Below the pieces are notes generated by a model that saw only the letters and a list, made by a program, of their open reading frames with translations, did no database searches and was not told the DNA's origin. Below are positions 35,808-44,057 of a stretch of 64,000 nt of DNA, one piece after another. Where the stretch lies: NCBI GenBank assembly GCA_964463485.1, contig CAYXDO010000004.1:1-64000 (forward strand). Direction: 5' to 3'. Made by a program: the position numbers and the translations under genes. Position 1 is the first letter of the stretch. Every line of letters begins with the position of its first letter. The DNA comes from CAYXDO01 sp964463485. Lineage in GTDB: Bacteria; Myxococcota; Kuafuiibacteriia; Kuafuiibacteriales; Kuafuiibacteriaceae.

Positions 35808-36806
35808 ATGTCGCCTCGCGTGCGGGCTCGGTTCGATCGCATCGGGAAAGAAGTCTTCTCCCACGCGCTCACCGGAAGCGGCGACCTTCGCACGGACGCC
35901 GAGGTCCCTCCGACCGACGCTCAGCACGCAGACGTCTACTTCGTCCCGGCGCCGGGCCACCTGCGAGAGTTGAGCGGGCTCGGCCTTGTGGGAAGGATGG
36001 CCCGCATGCCGATGATGATCGAGCTCTACTCGGCGGCCCCTGGAGTTGGAGCGCTGCGGGCTTGCTTGCGAAAGCAACTCACCCTCGAACACCTCAGAAA
36101 GCGGACGCCGTCTCCGCTCGTACATCTGTGGATCGTATGCGCTGGCGTTCCGAAGGCTCTCCTTGCCGATGGCTTTCATCCAAAACCTGGGTGGCCGCGC
36201 GGCGTTTACGAGGCGCCGACTTGGTTGAGTCTCTCCCTGATCGTGGTGCCGAGGCTGCCGAGGACGCGATCTACGCTCCTGCTGCGCCTGATTGGCCGGG
36301 GAGCCGTGCTTGTCGACGCCGTCTCCGACCTTCGAGGACTGCCGCTGAATGCGATCGAACGTCGGGTCTCCACCGGGGCCGTCCGACTCATCGAGAAGAT
36401 GATCTTGACCGACCCGGGCAAACTTGGGCTAACATCGCAGCAAGGAAAGGGCCTCAGAGTGCAAGTGTCGAAGGCATATCTCGAATTGATCGAGCAAGGG
36501 CGGGCCAAGGGCGTTGCCGAAGGCCGCCGAGAGGGAATTCAAAAGGGAATTCAAAAGGGAATTCAAAAGGGAATTCAAAAGGGAATTCGAGAAGGTCGCC
36601 AGAAGGGCTCGGAGAGTAGCCTGCGCACGGCCCTCATGAAGGTGATTCGGGCTCGTTTTGGTTCTGTGCCGAGAGCGATCGGCGCCGTCATCAAGGCCAC
36701 GAGGGACGTCGAGCAACTCACGACCTGGATCGCCGCGGCCGCTTCGGTCGAGCGTGACCGGCTCTTTTCGATGATTTCCGCCTCGGCTCCGAGCGCCTCG
36801 CACTGA
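35808..36806 (+). CDS. Rpn/PD-(D/E)XK nuclease-like family protein with GIQK repeats
   Basis: 332 residues from the ATG at 35808. The N-terminal ~100 residues follow the Rpn-like PD-(D/E)XK pattern: FDRIGKEVFSHAL, then DAQHADVYFVPAP (Asp42), then MIELYSAAPG (Glu72) and a Lys near 89. The C-terminal part has a run of GIQK units (about 243-258) followed by GIREGRQKGSESSLRTALMKVIRARFG, the usual Gly-x3-Gly helix tail of Rpn/transposase-like proteins. Relatives are DNA endonucleases that promote recombination. Whether this copy cuts DNA is uncertain because the active site is read by eye. Confidence 0.65.
   Translation: MSPRVRARFDRIGKEVFSHALTGSGDLRTDAEVPPTDAQHADVYFVPAPGHLRELSGLGLVGRMARMPMMIELYSAAPGVGALRACLRKQLTLEHLRKRTPSPLVHLWIVCAGVPKALLADGFHPKPGWPRGVYEAPTWLSLSLIVVPRLPRTRSTLLLRLIGRGAVLVDAVSDLRGLPLNAIERRVSTGAVRLIEKMILTDPGKLGLTSQQGKGLRVQVSKAYLELIEQGRAKGVAEGRREGIQKGIQKGIQKGIQKGIREGRQKGSESSLRTALMKVIRARFGSVPRAIGAVIKATRDVEQLTTWIAAAASVERDRLFSMISASAPSASH
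36533..36592 (+). repeat. 12-bp tandem repeat inside the Rpn-like gene
   Basis: Unit gggaattcaaaa. Four perfect copies (36533, 36545, 36557, 36569) and one changed copy at 36581. Each encodes GIQK, and the unit keeps frame, so copy-number slippage would change linker length only. Base use (AT-rich EcoRI-like units) stands out from the GC-rich surroundings. Confidence 0.95.
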
Positions 36807-36821
36807 TCGAATCTCGCGGCC

Positions 36822-38081
36822 TCAACTCAGCCGGTTCACGAGCGCTCGATCTCCTCGTCGCTCCGCGGCCCGCCGAACGACCGACAAATAACGCGGCAGC
36901 ACCGCGCTCTCCGACCAGAGCTCCTCGAACCTCCGAAAACCGAGCTCGCCCCGGGCCCGTTGACGCTCGGGTGAGGCGAGCGCCGCCTGGAGCGCCGCGC
37001 GGAGCTCCTCCGGGGTCTCGAACAGATCACCGGCTCCCGAAGCCTCGACGATCTCCGGAAAGGGGCCGCGCCTCCTCGCGATCACCGGTGTCCGATTTCG
37101 AAACGCCTCGATGAGGATGATTCCGAAGGTCTCGAACCCGACCGACGGCACGATGAGCGCCACCGCGTGCCGGTAATATCGCGGGAGCTCGTCGAGCCCA
37201 ACTCTCCCCAGGAACCGTACTCTCGCGGACTTCGGAGCCATTCTCCGGAGCTCCTCGCCGTACTCACCATCGCCTGCGATCAACAGATCGGCGCCGAGGT
37301 CGTTCCGGAACAGAGGAAGCACGTCCTGAAGCCCCTTCAGCCTCTCTAGGCGTCCCACGAACAAGAAATAAGGACTGTCGTGGGGCGACTTCGTGTCGGA
37401 GTCGACCGAATTGGCGTCGGGCAAGACATTGGCGTCGGGCAAGAAGTACGGGACGACCTCCATCTCGAACGGAAAATCGAGCTCGCGATGTTTGTTTCGG
37501 CTGAACTCACTCATCGCGATGAACGCGTCGATGTGTCGCGCCTGCGACTCGAGCCATCCCGTTCGCCGCCAAAGCTGAGGCGGACGGTGATGGTGAAGAA
37601 CGCAGCGAAGGCACTCGCGGCGATCGCAAGGTTCGCGCCCGTGCCGCCACAACACGTGACTCTCGCACACGAGCCAGTGCTCGTGCGCCATGTAGATCTT
37701 CGTACCCCGACCCATCGAAAACAGCCCGGGGCCACCGACGAGAGAGCTGTTGTGGAAATTGATGACGTCGAACCGACCCCTCTCGAGGAGAGTCTCGAGC
37801 CGTCGGCGATGGACGACCGGAGCTCCGAGCTGCTGGACGAGCATCGGAGACAGAGCGCCGATTCCGCTCTCCAGCGAGATGCGTTCGATCCCAGGCTCCA
37901 CGACGGGTTCAGGCGACGGCCCCTTTCGCAGCGCGTCATAGGCGTCTTTTTCGTGAACGACGGTCACCTCGTGTCCCCGCCGAACGAGCGCGCGGCACAG
38001 CCGCTGAATACCGATCCCGTCCCCGCCGAAGTTATACGGCGGGTAGAAGGTGGTCACGTGACAGAAGCGAACCGGCGCCAT
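36822..38081 (-). CDS. GT4-family glycosyltransferase
   Basis: 419 residues from the ATG at 38081; an upstream TTG at 38129 adds 16 residues of unlikely sequence. It has a typical GT-B retaining glycosyltransferase layout: N-terminal CHVTTFYPPYNFGGDGIGIQRL, central PYFLFVGRLERLKGLQDVL and LLIAGDGEYGEEL, and the donor-site GFETFGIILIEAF (E-x7-E). An additional Cys/His-rich loop (CESHVLWRHGREPCDRRECLRCVLHHH) is often seen in polysaccharide GT4 enzymes. It would add a nucleotide-activated sugar to a surface glycan. It is divergent from the sugar-synthesis run that starts at 38167. Confidence 0.88.
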   Translation of the reverse strand: MAPVRFCHVTTFYPPYNFGGDGIGIQRLCRALVRRGHEVTVVHEKDAYDALRKGPSPEPVVEPGIERISLESGIGALSPMLVQQLGAPVVHRRRLETLLERGRFDVINFHNSSLVGGPGLFSMGRGTKIYMAHEHWLVCESHVLWRHGREPCDRRECLRCVLHHHRPPQLWRRTGWLESQARHIDAFIAMSEFSRNKHRELDFPFEMEVVPYFLPDANVLPDANSVDSDTKSPHDSPYFLFVGRLERLKGLQDVLPLFRNDLGADLLIAGDGEYGEELRRMAPKSARVRFLGRVGLDELPRYYRHAVALIVPSVGFETFGIILIEAFRNRTPVIARRRGPFPEIVEASGAGDLFETPEELRAALQAALASPERQRARGELGFRRFEELWSESAVLPRYLSVVRRAAERRGDRALVNRLS

Positions 38082-38166
38082 TTCGAGTGGGGGACCAGGC
38101 TGCGTAGCGGAGACGAGCGCATCGCGCAAGGTCGACCTGTCGCTGCTTCCGTGACAGCGTCACGTC

Positions 38167-39051
38167 GTGGCCCGCGTTCTGATTCTAGGAGCCAGCGGAT
38201 TCGTGGGTCGGAACGTGGCTGCGGCGTTTTTCGACGCGGGCTGGCAAACGCACGGCCTGGCGCGCCAGGTTTGGCGCGATCGCTTCGACGTTTCGGAGCT
38301 CTCCGAGCTCGCTTCGGTCGACCGCGCGCTTTCGAAGCTGCGTCCAGAGCTCGTCGTCAACGCGGTGGGCTACGGAGTCGACCCTTCCGAGCGCGACACG
38401 CGCCTGCACCGAGAAATCAACGCCGAGTTCCCGGAAAAGCTCGTCTTGGCGATGGGTGAGCTGGGTTTGCGTCGACTCGTTCACTTCGGGACGGCCCTGG
38501 AATACGGCGCGGCCACCGGCGCGCTCGACGAGCAGACCAAGCCCCAACCCATGGATGAGTATGGCTCGACGAAGCTCGCGGGGACGCGGGCTTTGCTCGA
38601 ACGGGCGCGGCTCTCCGCGGTCACCGTCCATGTCCTTCGATTGTTCACGGTGTACGGCCCTTTCGAACACGCTCCCCGGCTCTTGCCGACGCTCTTGCGC
38701 GCGCGGCTCACCTCCGACGCCATTGACCTGAGCGAGGGGACGCAGGCTCGAGATTTCACGCACGTCGGGGACGTGGCCGAGGGCGTGCTCGCGGTCGCGG
38801 CGAGCGAAGCTCCGGGAGGGATCTACAATTTGGCGACCGGCACCTTGACCTCGGTCCGCGCCTTCGCTGAAACCGCAGCCCGCGTGTTGTCGATCGATCT
38901 AGAGCGCCTGAGGTTCGGCGCGCTCCCTCAGCGTGCCAACGAGATGGCCCACGACCCCGTGTCGGTCACAAAGCTGCAAGCGGCCACGGGGTTTCGTGCT
39001 CGCACGGATATCGCCGCCGGCATTCGACTCACCCTCGAGAGGGTCGCTTGA
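38167..39051 (+). CDS. NAD(P)-dependent sugar epimerase/reductase (extended SDR)
   Basis: 294 residues from a GTG. A Rossmann start (VLILGASGFVGRNV) is followed by VVNAVGYG, a Tyr-x3-Lys pair (EYGSTKLAGTRAL, about 135-139) and RDFTHVGDVAEGVL with YNLATGTLTSV, as in nucleotide-sugar epimerases and 4-reductases. It would act on the product of RfbG and the C-methyltransferase downstream; which stereocentre it changes is not visible. Its TGA overlaps the TTG start of the next gene. Confidence 0.85.
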   Translation: MARVLILGASGFVGRNVAAAFFDAGWQTHGLARQVWRDRFDVSELSELASVDRALSKLRPELVVNAVGYGVDPSERDTRLHREINAEFPEKLVLAMGELGLRRLVHFGTALEYGAATGALDEQTKPQPMDEYGSTKLAGTRALLERARLSAVTVHVLRLFTVYGPFEHAPRLLPTLLRARLTSDAIDLSEGTQARDFTHVGDVAEGVLAVAASEAPGGIYNLATGTLTSVRAFAETAARVLSIDLERLRFGALPQRANEMAHDPVSVTKLQAATGFRARTDIAAGIRLTLERVA

Positions 39052-40280
39052 GGCCGGTTCACCAACGCCGAACGACCTGCCGCGGCTGTAGCGCCGCCGC
39101 GCTGTCCATCTTTCTCGAGCTCGGCCCGACGCCCCTCGCCAACTCACTCTCGAGCTCGGGCGACGAGATCGCTCCGACGTACCCGCTCGACGTGGCTCTA
39201 TGTTCGGCCTGCGGCTTGGTCCAGCTCATCGACGTGATCGACGCCGAGGTCTTGTTTCGGGACTACGTCTACGTGTCCGGCACCTCCGACACGATGCAGG
39301 CGCACTTTGCGACCTACGCAAACGATGTCGCCGATCTGCTTTCGCTCGGTCCAAAGGATCTCGTGATCGAAGCCGCCAGCAATGACGGCACTCTGCTTCG
39401 TGGGCTCGCGCGTCGCGCGATCCGAGTTCTCGGCGTCGAGCCCGCGCGCAACGTCGCCGCGCTCGCCGAGTCGAACGGCATCCCGACGCTGGCGGAGTTC
39501 TTCGATGAGAGTCGGGGTCGAGAGATTCGCCGAGCTCACGGACCTGCTCGGGCCTTCATCGCCAACAACGTGCTGGCCCACGTGGACGATCCCGTGGACT
39601 TTCTCGCTGGCGCACGCGAGCTTCTCACCCCGGACGGCCGAGTGTTCCTCGAGTTTCCATACCTAGGATCGCTCGTCGAGCGCCTCGAATGGGACACCAT
39701 CTACCACGAGCACCTGTCGTATTTTTCGGCCACGTCCGTCGCCGCGCTGCTCCGAAGAGCCGGACTCTCCGCGCTCGATGTGTTGGTCACGAGTGTCCAC
39801 GGCGGCTCGATTCGCGTGACTGCCGGTCTCGACGGCGAACCCTCGCGACGTTGGAGCGAGCTCTTGAAAAATGAAGCCGAACGAGGCCTCGGATCGCTCG
39901 AGGTGCTGACCCGGTTTGCTGGACGTGTGAAGGAGAACGCCGAGGCCCTCTTCGAGCTCGTGTCGTCGTGCAGGAGGCGAGGCATGCGCCTCGCGGCCTA
40001 TGGCGCTCCGGCCAAGAGCACGACGCTCACGTCCTACGCCCGCATCGATGCCCACGCAATCGAGTTTGCCGTCGACAAAGCCCCGTGGAAGGTCGGGCGA
40101 TTCATCCCGGGCGCGAGAATCCCAATTCGTTCGGTGGAGACGTTGGCCTTGGAGCGACCCGATCTGGCCCTGCTCTTCGCCTGGAATTTCGCCGATGAGA
40201 TTTTGCGACAGCAGTCAGCCTATCGCGCGGCGGGCGGCCGCTTCGTGGTACCAATCCCCGTTCCCAAGGAGCTCCCATGA
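39048..40280 (+). CDS. Sugar C-methyltransferase (zinc-binding, SAM-dependent)
   Basis: 410 residues. The only start that keeps the N-terminal zinc Cys set is TTG at 39048, overlapping the previous stop (TTGA). The zinc-binding region is CRGC and CSACG. Then come the SAM site VIEAASNDGTLLRG, a TIYHEHLSYFS catalytic segment and the C-terminal domain with GAPAKSTTLTSY. This is the three-domain layout of TylC3/NovU-like enzymes that C-methylate 4-keto-deoxysugar nucleotides, usually at C3 or C5. It is coupled by ATGA to rfbF. A CDP-activated 4-keto-6-deoxyhexose from RfbF/RfbG is the likely substrate. Confidence 0.9.
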   Translation: MRPVHQRRTTCRGCSAAALSIFLELGPTPLANSLSSSGDEIAPTYPLDVALCSACGLVQLIDVIDAEVLFRDYVYVSGTSDTMQAHFATYANDVADLLSLGPKDLVIEAASNDGTLLRGLARRAIRVLGVEPARNVAALAESNGIPTLAEFFDESRGREIRRAHGPARAFIANNVLAHVDDPVDFLAGARELLTPDGRVFLEFPYLGSLVERLEWDTIYHEHLSYFSATSVAALLRRAGLSALDVLVTSVHGGSIRVTAGLDGEPSRRWSELLKNEAERGLGSLEVLTRFAGRVKENAEALFELVSSCRRRGMRLAAYGAPAKSTTLTSYARIDAHAIEFAVDKAPWKVGRFIPGARIPIRSVETLALERPDLALLFAWNFADEILRQQSAYRAAGGRFVVPIPVPKELP

Positions 40281-41056
40281 AAGTCGTCATTTTGGCCGGG
40301 GGTCGCGGTACTCGAATCTCCGAGGAGACTTCCACGCGACCCAAACCCATGATCGAAGTCGGCGGCCAACCGCTGCTCGTGCATATCATGCGGCGTTTCG
40401 CCAAGTTTGGCTATAAGGACTTCGTCATCGCCTGCGGCTACAAAGCGGAGCTCATCAAGCAATACTTCCACGACTTGTCGCTCCACCAAGGAGACTTCGT
40501 GGTCGACTTTCGAAGCGGCGCGATCGAGGTCTTGAACCCGCCAAGGCTCGATTGGCGAGTCGCCTTGATCGACACGGGGCTCGACACCATGACCGGAGGG
40601 CGCCTCGCACGACTGAGCACTCACTTGAAAGAGACCTTCATGATGACCTACGGAGACGGCGTTGCGGATATCGATCTCGCCGCGCTCCTCGCGTTTCACC
40701 GAAATCATGGCAAGAAGGCCACCGTGACCGCGGTCAGGCCGCCCGCTCGTTTCGGGTCGCTGGTGCTGAGCGGCTCCGGCGAAGACGAAGAGGGCCGGCG
40801 GGTCGTCGAGTTTGTCGAAAAACCCCAGGCCGGCGAAGGTTGGATCAACGGAGGTTTTTTCGTGCTCGAACCCAGCGTGCTCGAGTTGATCGACGCCGAC
40901 GCGACCGCGTTCGAGCAACAACCCCTCGAACGGCTCTCCGCCAGCGGAGAGCTCATGGCCTACCTTCATCGAGGATTTTGGCAGCCCGTCGATACACTCA
41001 GAGACAAGATGCGCCTCGAAGCGTTGTGGTCCGACGGGAGCCCACCATGGGTATGA
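40277..41056 (+). CDS. rfbF: Glucose-1-phosphate cytidylyltransferase
   Basis: 259 residues, starting inside the ATGA overlap with the methyltransferase. The nucleotidyltransferase motif GGRGTRISEETSTRPKPMIEVGG opens the protein, followed by the RfbF landmarks FVIACGYKAELIKQYF, WRVALIDTGLDTMTGGR and FMMTYGDGVADID. The late INGGFFVLEP and QPVDTLRDKMRLE segments are also present. It makes CDP-glucose from CTP and glucose-1-phosphate, the first step of CDP-deoxyhexose synthesis. Confidence 0.95.
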   Translation: MKVVILAGGRGTRISEETSTRPKPMIEVGGQPLLVHIMRRFAKFGYKDFVIACGYKAELIKQYFHDLSLHQGDFVVDFRSGAIEVLNPPRLDWRVALIDTGLDTMTGGRLARLSTHLKETFMMTYGDGVADIDLAALLAFHRNHGKKATVTAVRPPARFGSLVLSGSGEDEEGRRVVEFVEKPQAGEGWINGGFFVLEPSVLELIDADATAFEQQPLERLSASGELMAYLHRGFWQPVDTLRDKMRLEALWSDGSPPWV

Positions 41057-42045
41057 CTTCTTTTTGGTCCGACCGCAACGTCTTCGTCACCGGAGCGACC
41101 GGGTTGTTGGGCTCGTGGCTCACCGAAGCCCTCCTCGACCGAGGAGCGCGTGTCATCGCGCTCGTGCGCGACCAAGTCCCTGACTCGCTCTTCGCCTCGC
41201 GGAGACTCTTCGAGCGCGCGGTCGTCGTAAGTGGAGCGCTCGAAGACTTTCAGCTCCTCGTGCGAGTCTTGAACGAGCACGAGGTCGACTCGATCTTCCA
41301 CCTGGGCGCCCAAACCATCGTGGGAACGGCGGCCCGGTCCGCACTGTCCACCTTCGAATCGAACATTCGCGGGACCTATCACGTCCTCGAAGCGGCTCGA
41401 TCCTCGAAGCTCGTCGAACGGATCGTCGTCGCCTCCTCCGACAAAGCCTACGGCATTCACGAACAGCTGCCGTATACCGAGTCAGCTCGCCTCGAGGGGC
41501 GCTTTCCTTATGACGTCTCGAAGTCCTGCGCTGACTTGATTTCACGAAGTTACTTCTTCACCTACGAGCTGCCCGTGGCGATCACTCGCTGCGGAAACCT
41601 CTTTGGTCCAGGTGATTTGAACTTCAACCGTCTGATCCCAGGGACGATTCGCTCGGCCCTGCTCGGCCAGCGGCCCCAAATCAGGAGCGACGGAACGTGG
41701 GTTCGAGAGTACTTCTACGTCGAGGACGCCGTCCTTGCCTACCTTCGCCTGGCCGAGCATCTCCCGAGCGCAGGCGTCACCGGCGAGGCCTTCAACTTCG
41801 GCACCGATCGCCCCTTGTCGGTGCTGGAGGTCGTTTCGGCCATCTTGGAGGCCACACGTCGTTCGGATCTCGAGCCGGAAATCCTCGGGGTCGCCCAACA
41901 CGAGATACCGCGCCAAGCGCTCGACAACACCAAATCGAAGTCGAGGCTGGGATTCGCGGCCCGATACTCGTTCGAAGAAGCCATCGCGAAGACGGTCCCT
42001 TGGTACCGCGCGCGACTTCCGCAAGACGCCGTCCGGAGACCATGA
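41047..42045 (+). CDS. rfbG: CDP-glucose 4,6-dehydratase
   Basis: 332 residues from the ATG at 41047, chosen because GGGAG lies six bases upstream; an in-frame ATG at 41053 forms an ATGA overlap with rfbF and is the alternative. It is an extended SDR with VFVTGATGLLGSWL, IFHLGAQTIVGTAARS (RfbG-type AQT), SSDKAYG, FPYDVSKSCADL (Tyr-x3-Lys) and GNLFGPGDLNFNRLIPGTIR. It converts CDP-glucose into CDP-4-keto-6-deoxyglucose, the substrate for the neighbouring methyltransferase and reductase. Confidence 0.95.
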   Translation: MGMTSFWSDRNVFVTGATGLLGSWLTEALLDRGARVIALVRDQVPDSLFASRRLFERAVVVSGALEDFQLLVRVLNEHEVDSIFHLGAQTIVGTAARSALSTFESNIRGTYHVLEAARSSKLVERIVVASSDKAYGIHEQLPYTESARLEGRFPYDVSKSCADLISRSYFFTYELPVAITRCGNLFGPGDLNFNRLIPGTIRSALLGQRPQIRSDGTWVREYFYVEDAVLAYLRLAEHLPSAGVTGEAFNFGTDRPLSVLEVVSAILEATRRSDLEPEILGVAQHEIPRQALDNTKSKSRLGFAARYSFEEAIAKTVPWYRARLPQDAVRRP

Positions 42046-42052
42046 GCGTCGG

Positions 42053-42964
42053 ATGACGCGCACACCGATTCTCTATATCGCCGGAAGCGGCCGCTCTGGA
42101 AGCACTCTGCTCGGAGTGCTGCTTGGGCAGCTACCCGGATTCTGCGCGGTCGGTGAGGCGCGGGATCTCTTCGATCTAGGGATCGGTCGTCGCGGACCCT
42201 GCGGGTGCGGCCTGGCCGTTCCGGATTGTCCGTTTTGGAAGTCGGTGCTGCGACGAACCTTTCCGCAGAGCGACGTCAACCCGACGAGGTGGGCCAACGA
42301 CAAGGAGCGTTTTCTGAGAACGAAGCGAATCCTGAGTTACGAGCTGCGCCACCGCTTCGACCTCCCGACAGAGCGCTCCGAGCTGCTAGCCTATGTCCAC
42401 ACTCTCCGGCGGCTCTACGCGGCGATCCGAGACGAGTCGAGTGCCAAAGTCATCGTCGACGCGTCCAAGTGGCCGACCTACGGAAAGCTCCTCGAGAGCA
42501 TCGATGAGCTCGACGTGTACGTCGTCCACCTCGTTCGAGATCCGAGGGCGTGCGCCGCGGCCTGGTCGAAGGCGAAACAGGTAGAGGCCAACCGACGGCT
42601 CGAAACGCAGAACGCGGCCTTCACGACCTCGTATTGGGTCGCCTGGAACGGCATCATCCCGCGTTGGTTCGACCGGAGCCGCTACTTGCTCTTGCGGTAT
42701 GAAGACTTCGTGTCCGCTCCGAGGGATTCGATTCGAAGGGTTGCGACTTTCGTCGGTCACTCCGAGGCCGCTCTTCCGTTCGTAGATGACCGCATCGCGG
42801 AGCTCGGACCGACTCACTCCATCGCGGGAAACGACGGGCGGTTCTCCCGCGGTCGCCTGGAAATTCGAGCTTCCGACGACTGGCGGATTAAACTCCCGGC
42901 TCGGTCGCGGAGACTCGTGGAGCTGATGACGTTCGCGCTGCGGCGAAAGTACGGCTACGAGTGA
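42053..42964 (+). CDS. PAPS-dependent sulfotransferase family protein
   Basis: 303 residues from the ATG seven bases after rfbG. The 5'-phosphosulfate loop is AGSGRSGSTLLG near the N-terminus, and HLVRDPRACAAAW is the 3'-phosphate-binding motif. A Cys-rich insert (CGCGLAVPDC) follows the loop, as in many bacterial glycan sulfotransferases. The position at the end of the sugar operon suggests it sulfates the glycan made here. It could also act on another acceptor. Confidence 0.85.
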   Translation: MTRTPILYIAGSGRSGSTLLGVLLGQLPGFCAVGEARDLFDLGIGRRGPCGCGLAVPDCPFWKSVLRRTFPQSDVNPTRWANDKERFLRTKRILSYELRHRFDLPTERSELLAYVHTLRRLYAAIRDESSAKVIVDASKWPTYGKLLESIDELDVYVVHLVRDPRACAAAWSKAKQVEANRRLETQNAAFTTSYWVAWNGIIPRWFDRSRYLLLRYEDFVSAPRDSIRRVATFVGHSEAALPFVDDRIAELGPTHSIAGNDGRFSRGRLEIRASDDWRIKLPARSRRLVELMTFALRRKYGYE

Positions 42965-43003
42965 CTCGGACCGGAATCCAAGGCACTCCGACGCGCTCGA
43001 AAC

Positions 43004-43828
43004 TCAAATTTCCACGCCGAAGGGCTTTCGCAGCAGGAACGCAAGAATCATCGATAGGACGAAGTATGGAATCATCCAACTCATACTTAGGCCGAGCACG
43101 CCGAGCGATCGCACCGGATAGTCGAGCTCCACACGAAAGAGGGTCGACTTCGGTGGAATGGGCGGATCTCCGGGTTCGAGGAGCGCGCCGAGGAAGTCAT
43201 CGGCGGCCGGAGTGATGGGCGAGGCTCGAACGACCGAGCGGCTCACGTGAATCGTCTTCTCGAACCGCGCGCCGTCGAGCTCGATTTCGACCGGGTGGGC
43301 CCCTTCGCTCACCGCCTCGAGCCGCCACGCCATTTGTCGCTTCGACGGAACCCACACTCCCGGAGTCCTCACGACGACGCCCGAACCGACCCGAAGCACG
43401 CTGGCGGGTCGCTGGGCGCTTCTCGAAGTCCACTCCGCAACCAACACCACCTCCTCACCCACCGTGAGCGCACGCCGACCGAGGTAGGGTTCCAAATGAG
43501 AGACGATCAGGAAAACGGGCGGAAGGGTCACGAGAAGCGCGGGCAACGAAAATCGGAGGTACGTCAAGTTGTGAAGCAGAACCTCCTTCTGCGCGCCCAA
43601 GACGATACGAGCATCATCCGAGAACAGCCGAATCTCGAAGATCGCCGCCTCGATCTTTCGCTTGGTTGCGGCGATCGCGACCTGGTTCGTCGTGTGCTTC
43701 ACCAAGATCAGGAGCAACAAGGCCGTGACCAAAGAAATCAACGCGACCGGAGCCCACGGAGAGACGCTCCCGAACGGCCACATGAACGCCGCAAACAGGG
43801 GCCGAAAGATCGCCGACAGAATCGACAT
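43004..43828 (-). CDS. Integral membrane protein, possibly EMC3/DUF106-like
   Basis: 274 residues. TM helices are at ~25-43, ~95-112 and ~250-268. Between the first two is a charged, helical cytoplasmic hairpin (ATKRKIEAAIFEIRLFSDDARIVLGAQKEVLLHN). A periplasmic beta domain of ~130 residues follows TM2. The TM-coiled hairpin-TM order with R-L/KDDPR-type segment resembles the Oxa1-superfamily members EMC3/TMCO1/DUF106. That reading is tentative. It starts five bases after the stop of a small RHH gene, so the two are probably co-transcribed. Confidence 0.6.
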   Translation of the reverse strand: MSILSAIFRPLFAAFMWPFGSVSPWAPVALISLVTALLLLILVKHTTNQVAIAATKRKIEAAIFEIRLFSDDARIVLGAQKEVLLHNLTYLRFSLPALLVTLPPVFLIVSHLEPYLGRRALTVGEEVVLVAEWTSRSAQRPASVLRVGSGVVVRTPGVWVPSKRQMAWRLEAVSEGAHPVEIELDGARFEKTIHVSRSVVRASPITPAADDFLGALLEPGDPPIPPKSTLFRVELDYPVRSLGVLGLSMSWMIPYFVLSMILAFLLRKPFGVEI

Positions 43829-43832
43829 GCGT

Positions 43833-44030
43833 CTACGAGATGTAGCCGAGGCCCTTCAGGCGCTTCTTGATCTCTTCCTCGGAGTCCGCTCCCTCGAGCT
43901 TCTTGAGCTCCTTCTCGAGCGCATGCGTGATGAACTCCTCTGTCGAGGAGTATCCAGCGATGTCAGCGTACTTCTTCACCTTGTCGACGAGCTCCTTGTC
44001 GAGCTTCACGGCCTTCTTGTTTCCGAACAC
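43833..44030 (-). CDS. Small ribbon-helix-helix-like protein
   Basis: 65 residues from a GTG that has GGAGG seven bases upstream. KAVKLDKELVDKVKKYADIAGYSSTEEFITHALEKEL fits a ribbon-helix-helix fold: a strand, helix A, GYSS-turn, helix B. The C-terminal tail is Glu/Lys-rich. RHH proteins bind DNA as dimers, but some related small proteins serve as adaptors. No toxin partner is adjacent; the downstream gene encodes a membrane protein. Confidence 0.65.
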   Translation of the reverse strand: MFGNKKAVKLDKELVDKVKKYADIAGYSSTEEFITHALEKELKKLEGADSEEEIKKRLKGLGYIS

Positions 44031-44057
44031 AAACTATCCTCCGGGTTCCGTTCGAGC

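Noticed and set aside
36533..36592. Regularly spaced repeats considered as CRISPR
   Set aside because: Units are 12 bases, contiguous, in frame and without spacers. The same applies to 53646-53681.
43833..44030. RHH protein as antitoxin of a toxin-antitoxin pair
   Set aside because: The neighbour is a 274-residue membrane protein, not a RelE/ParE/PIN-type toxin.
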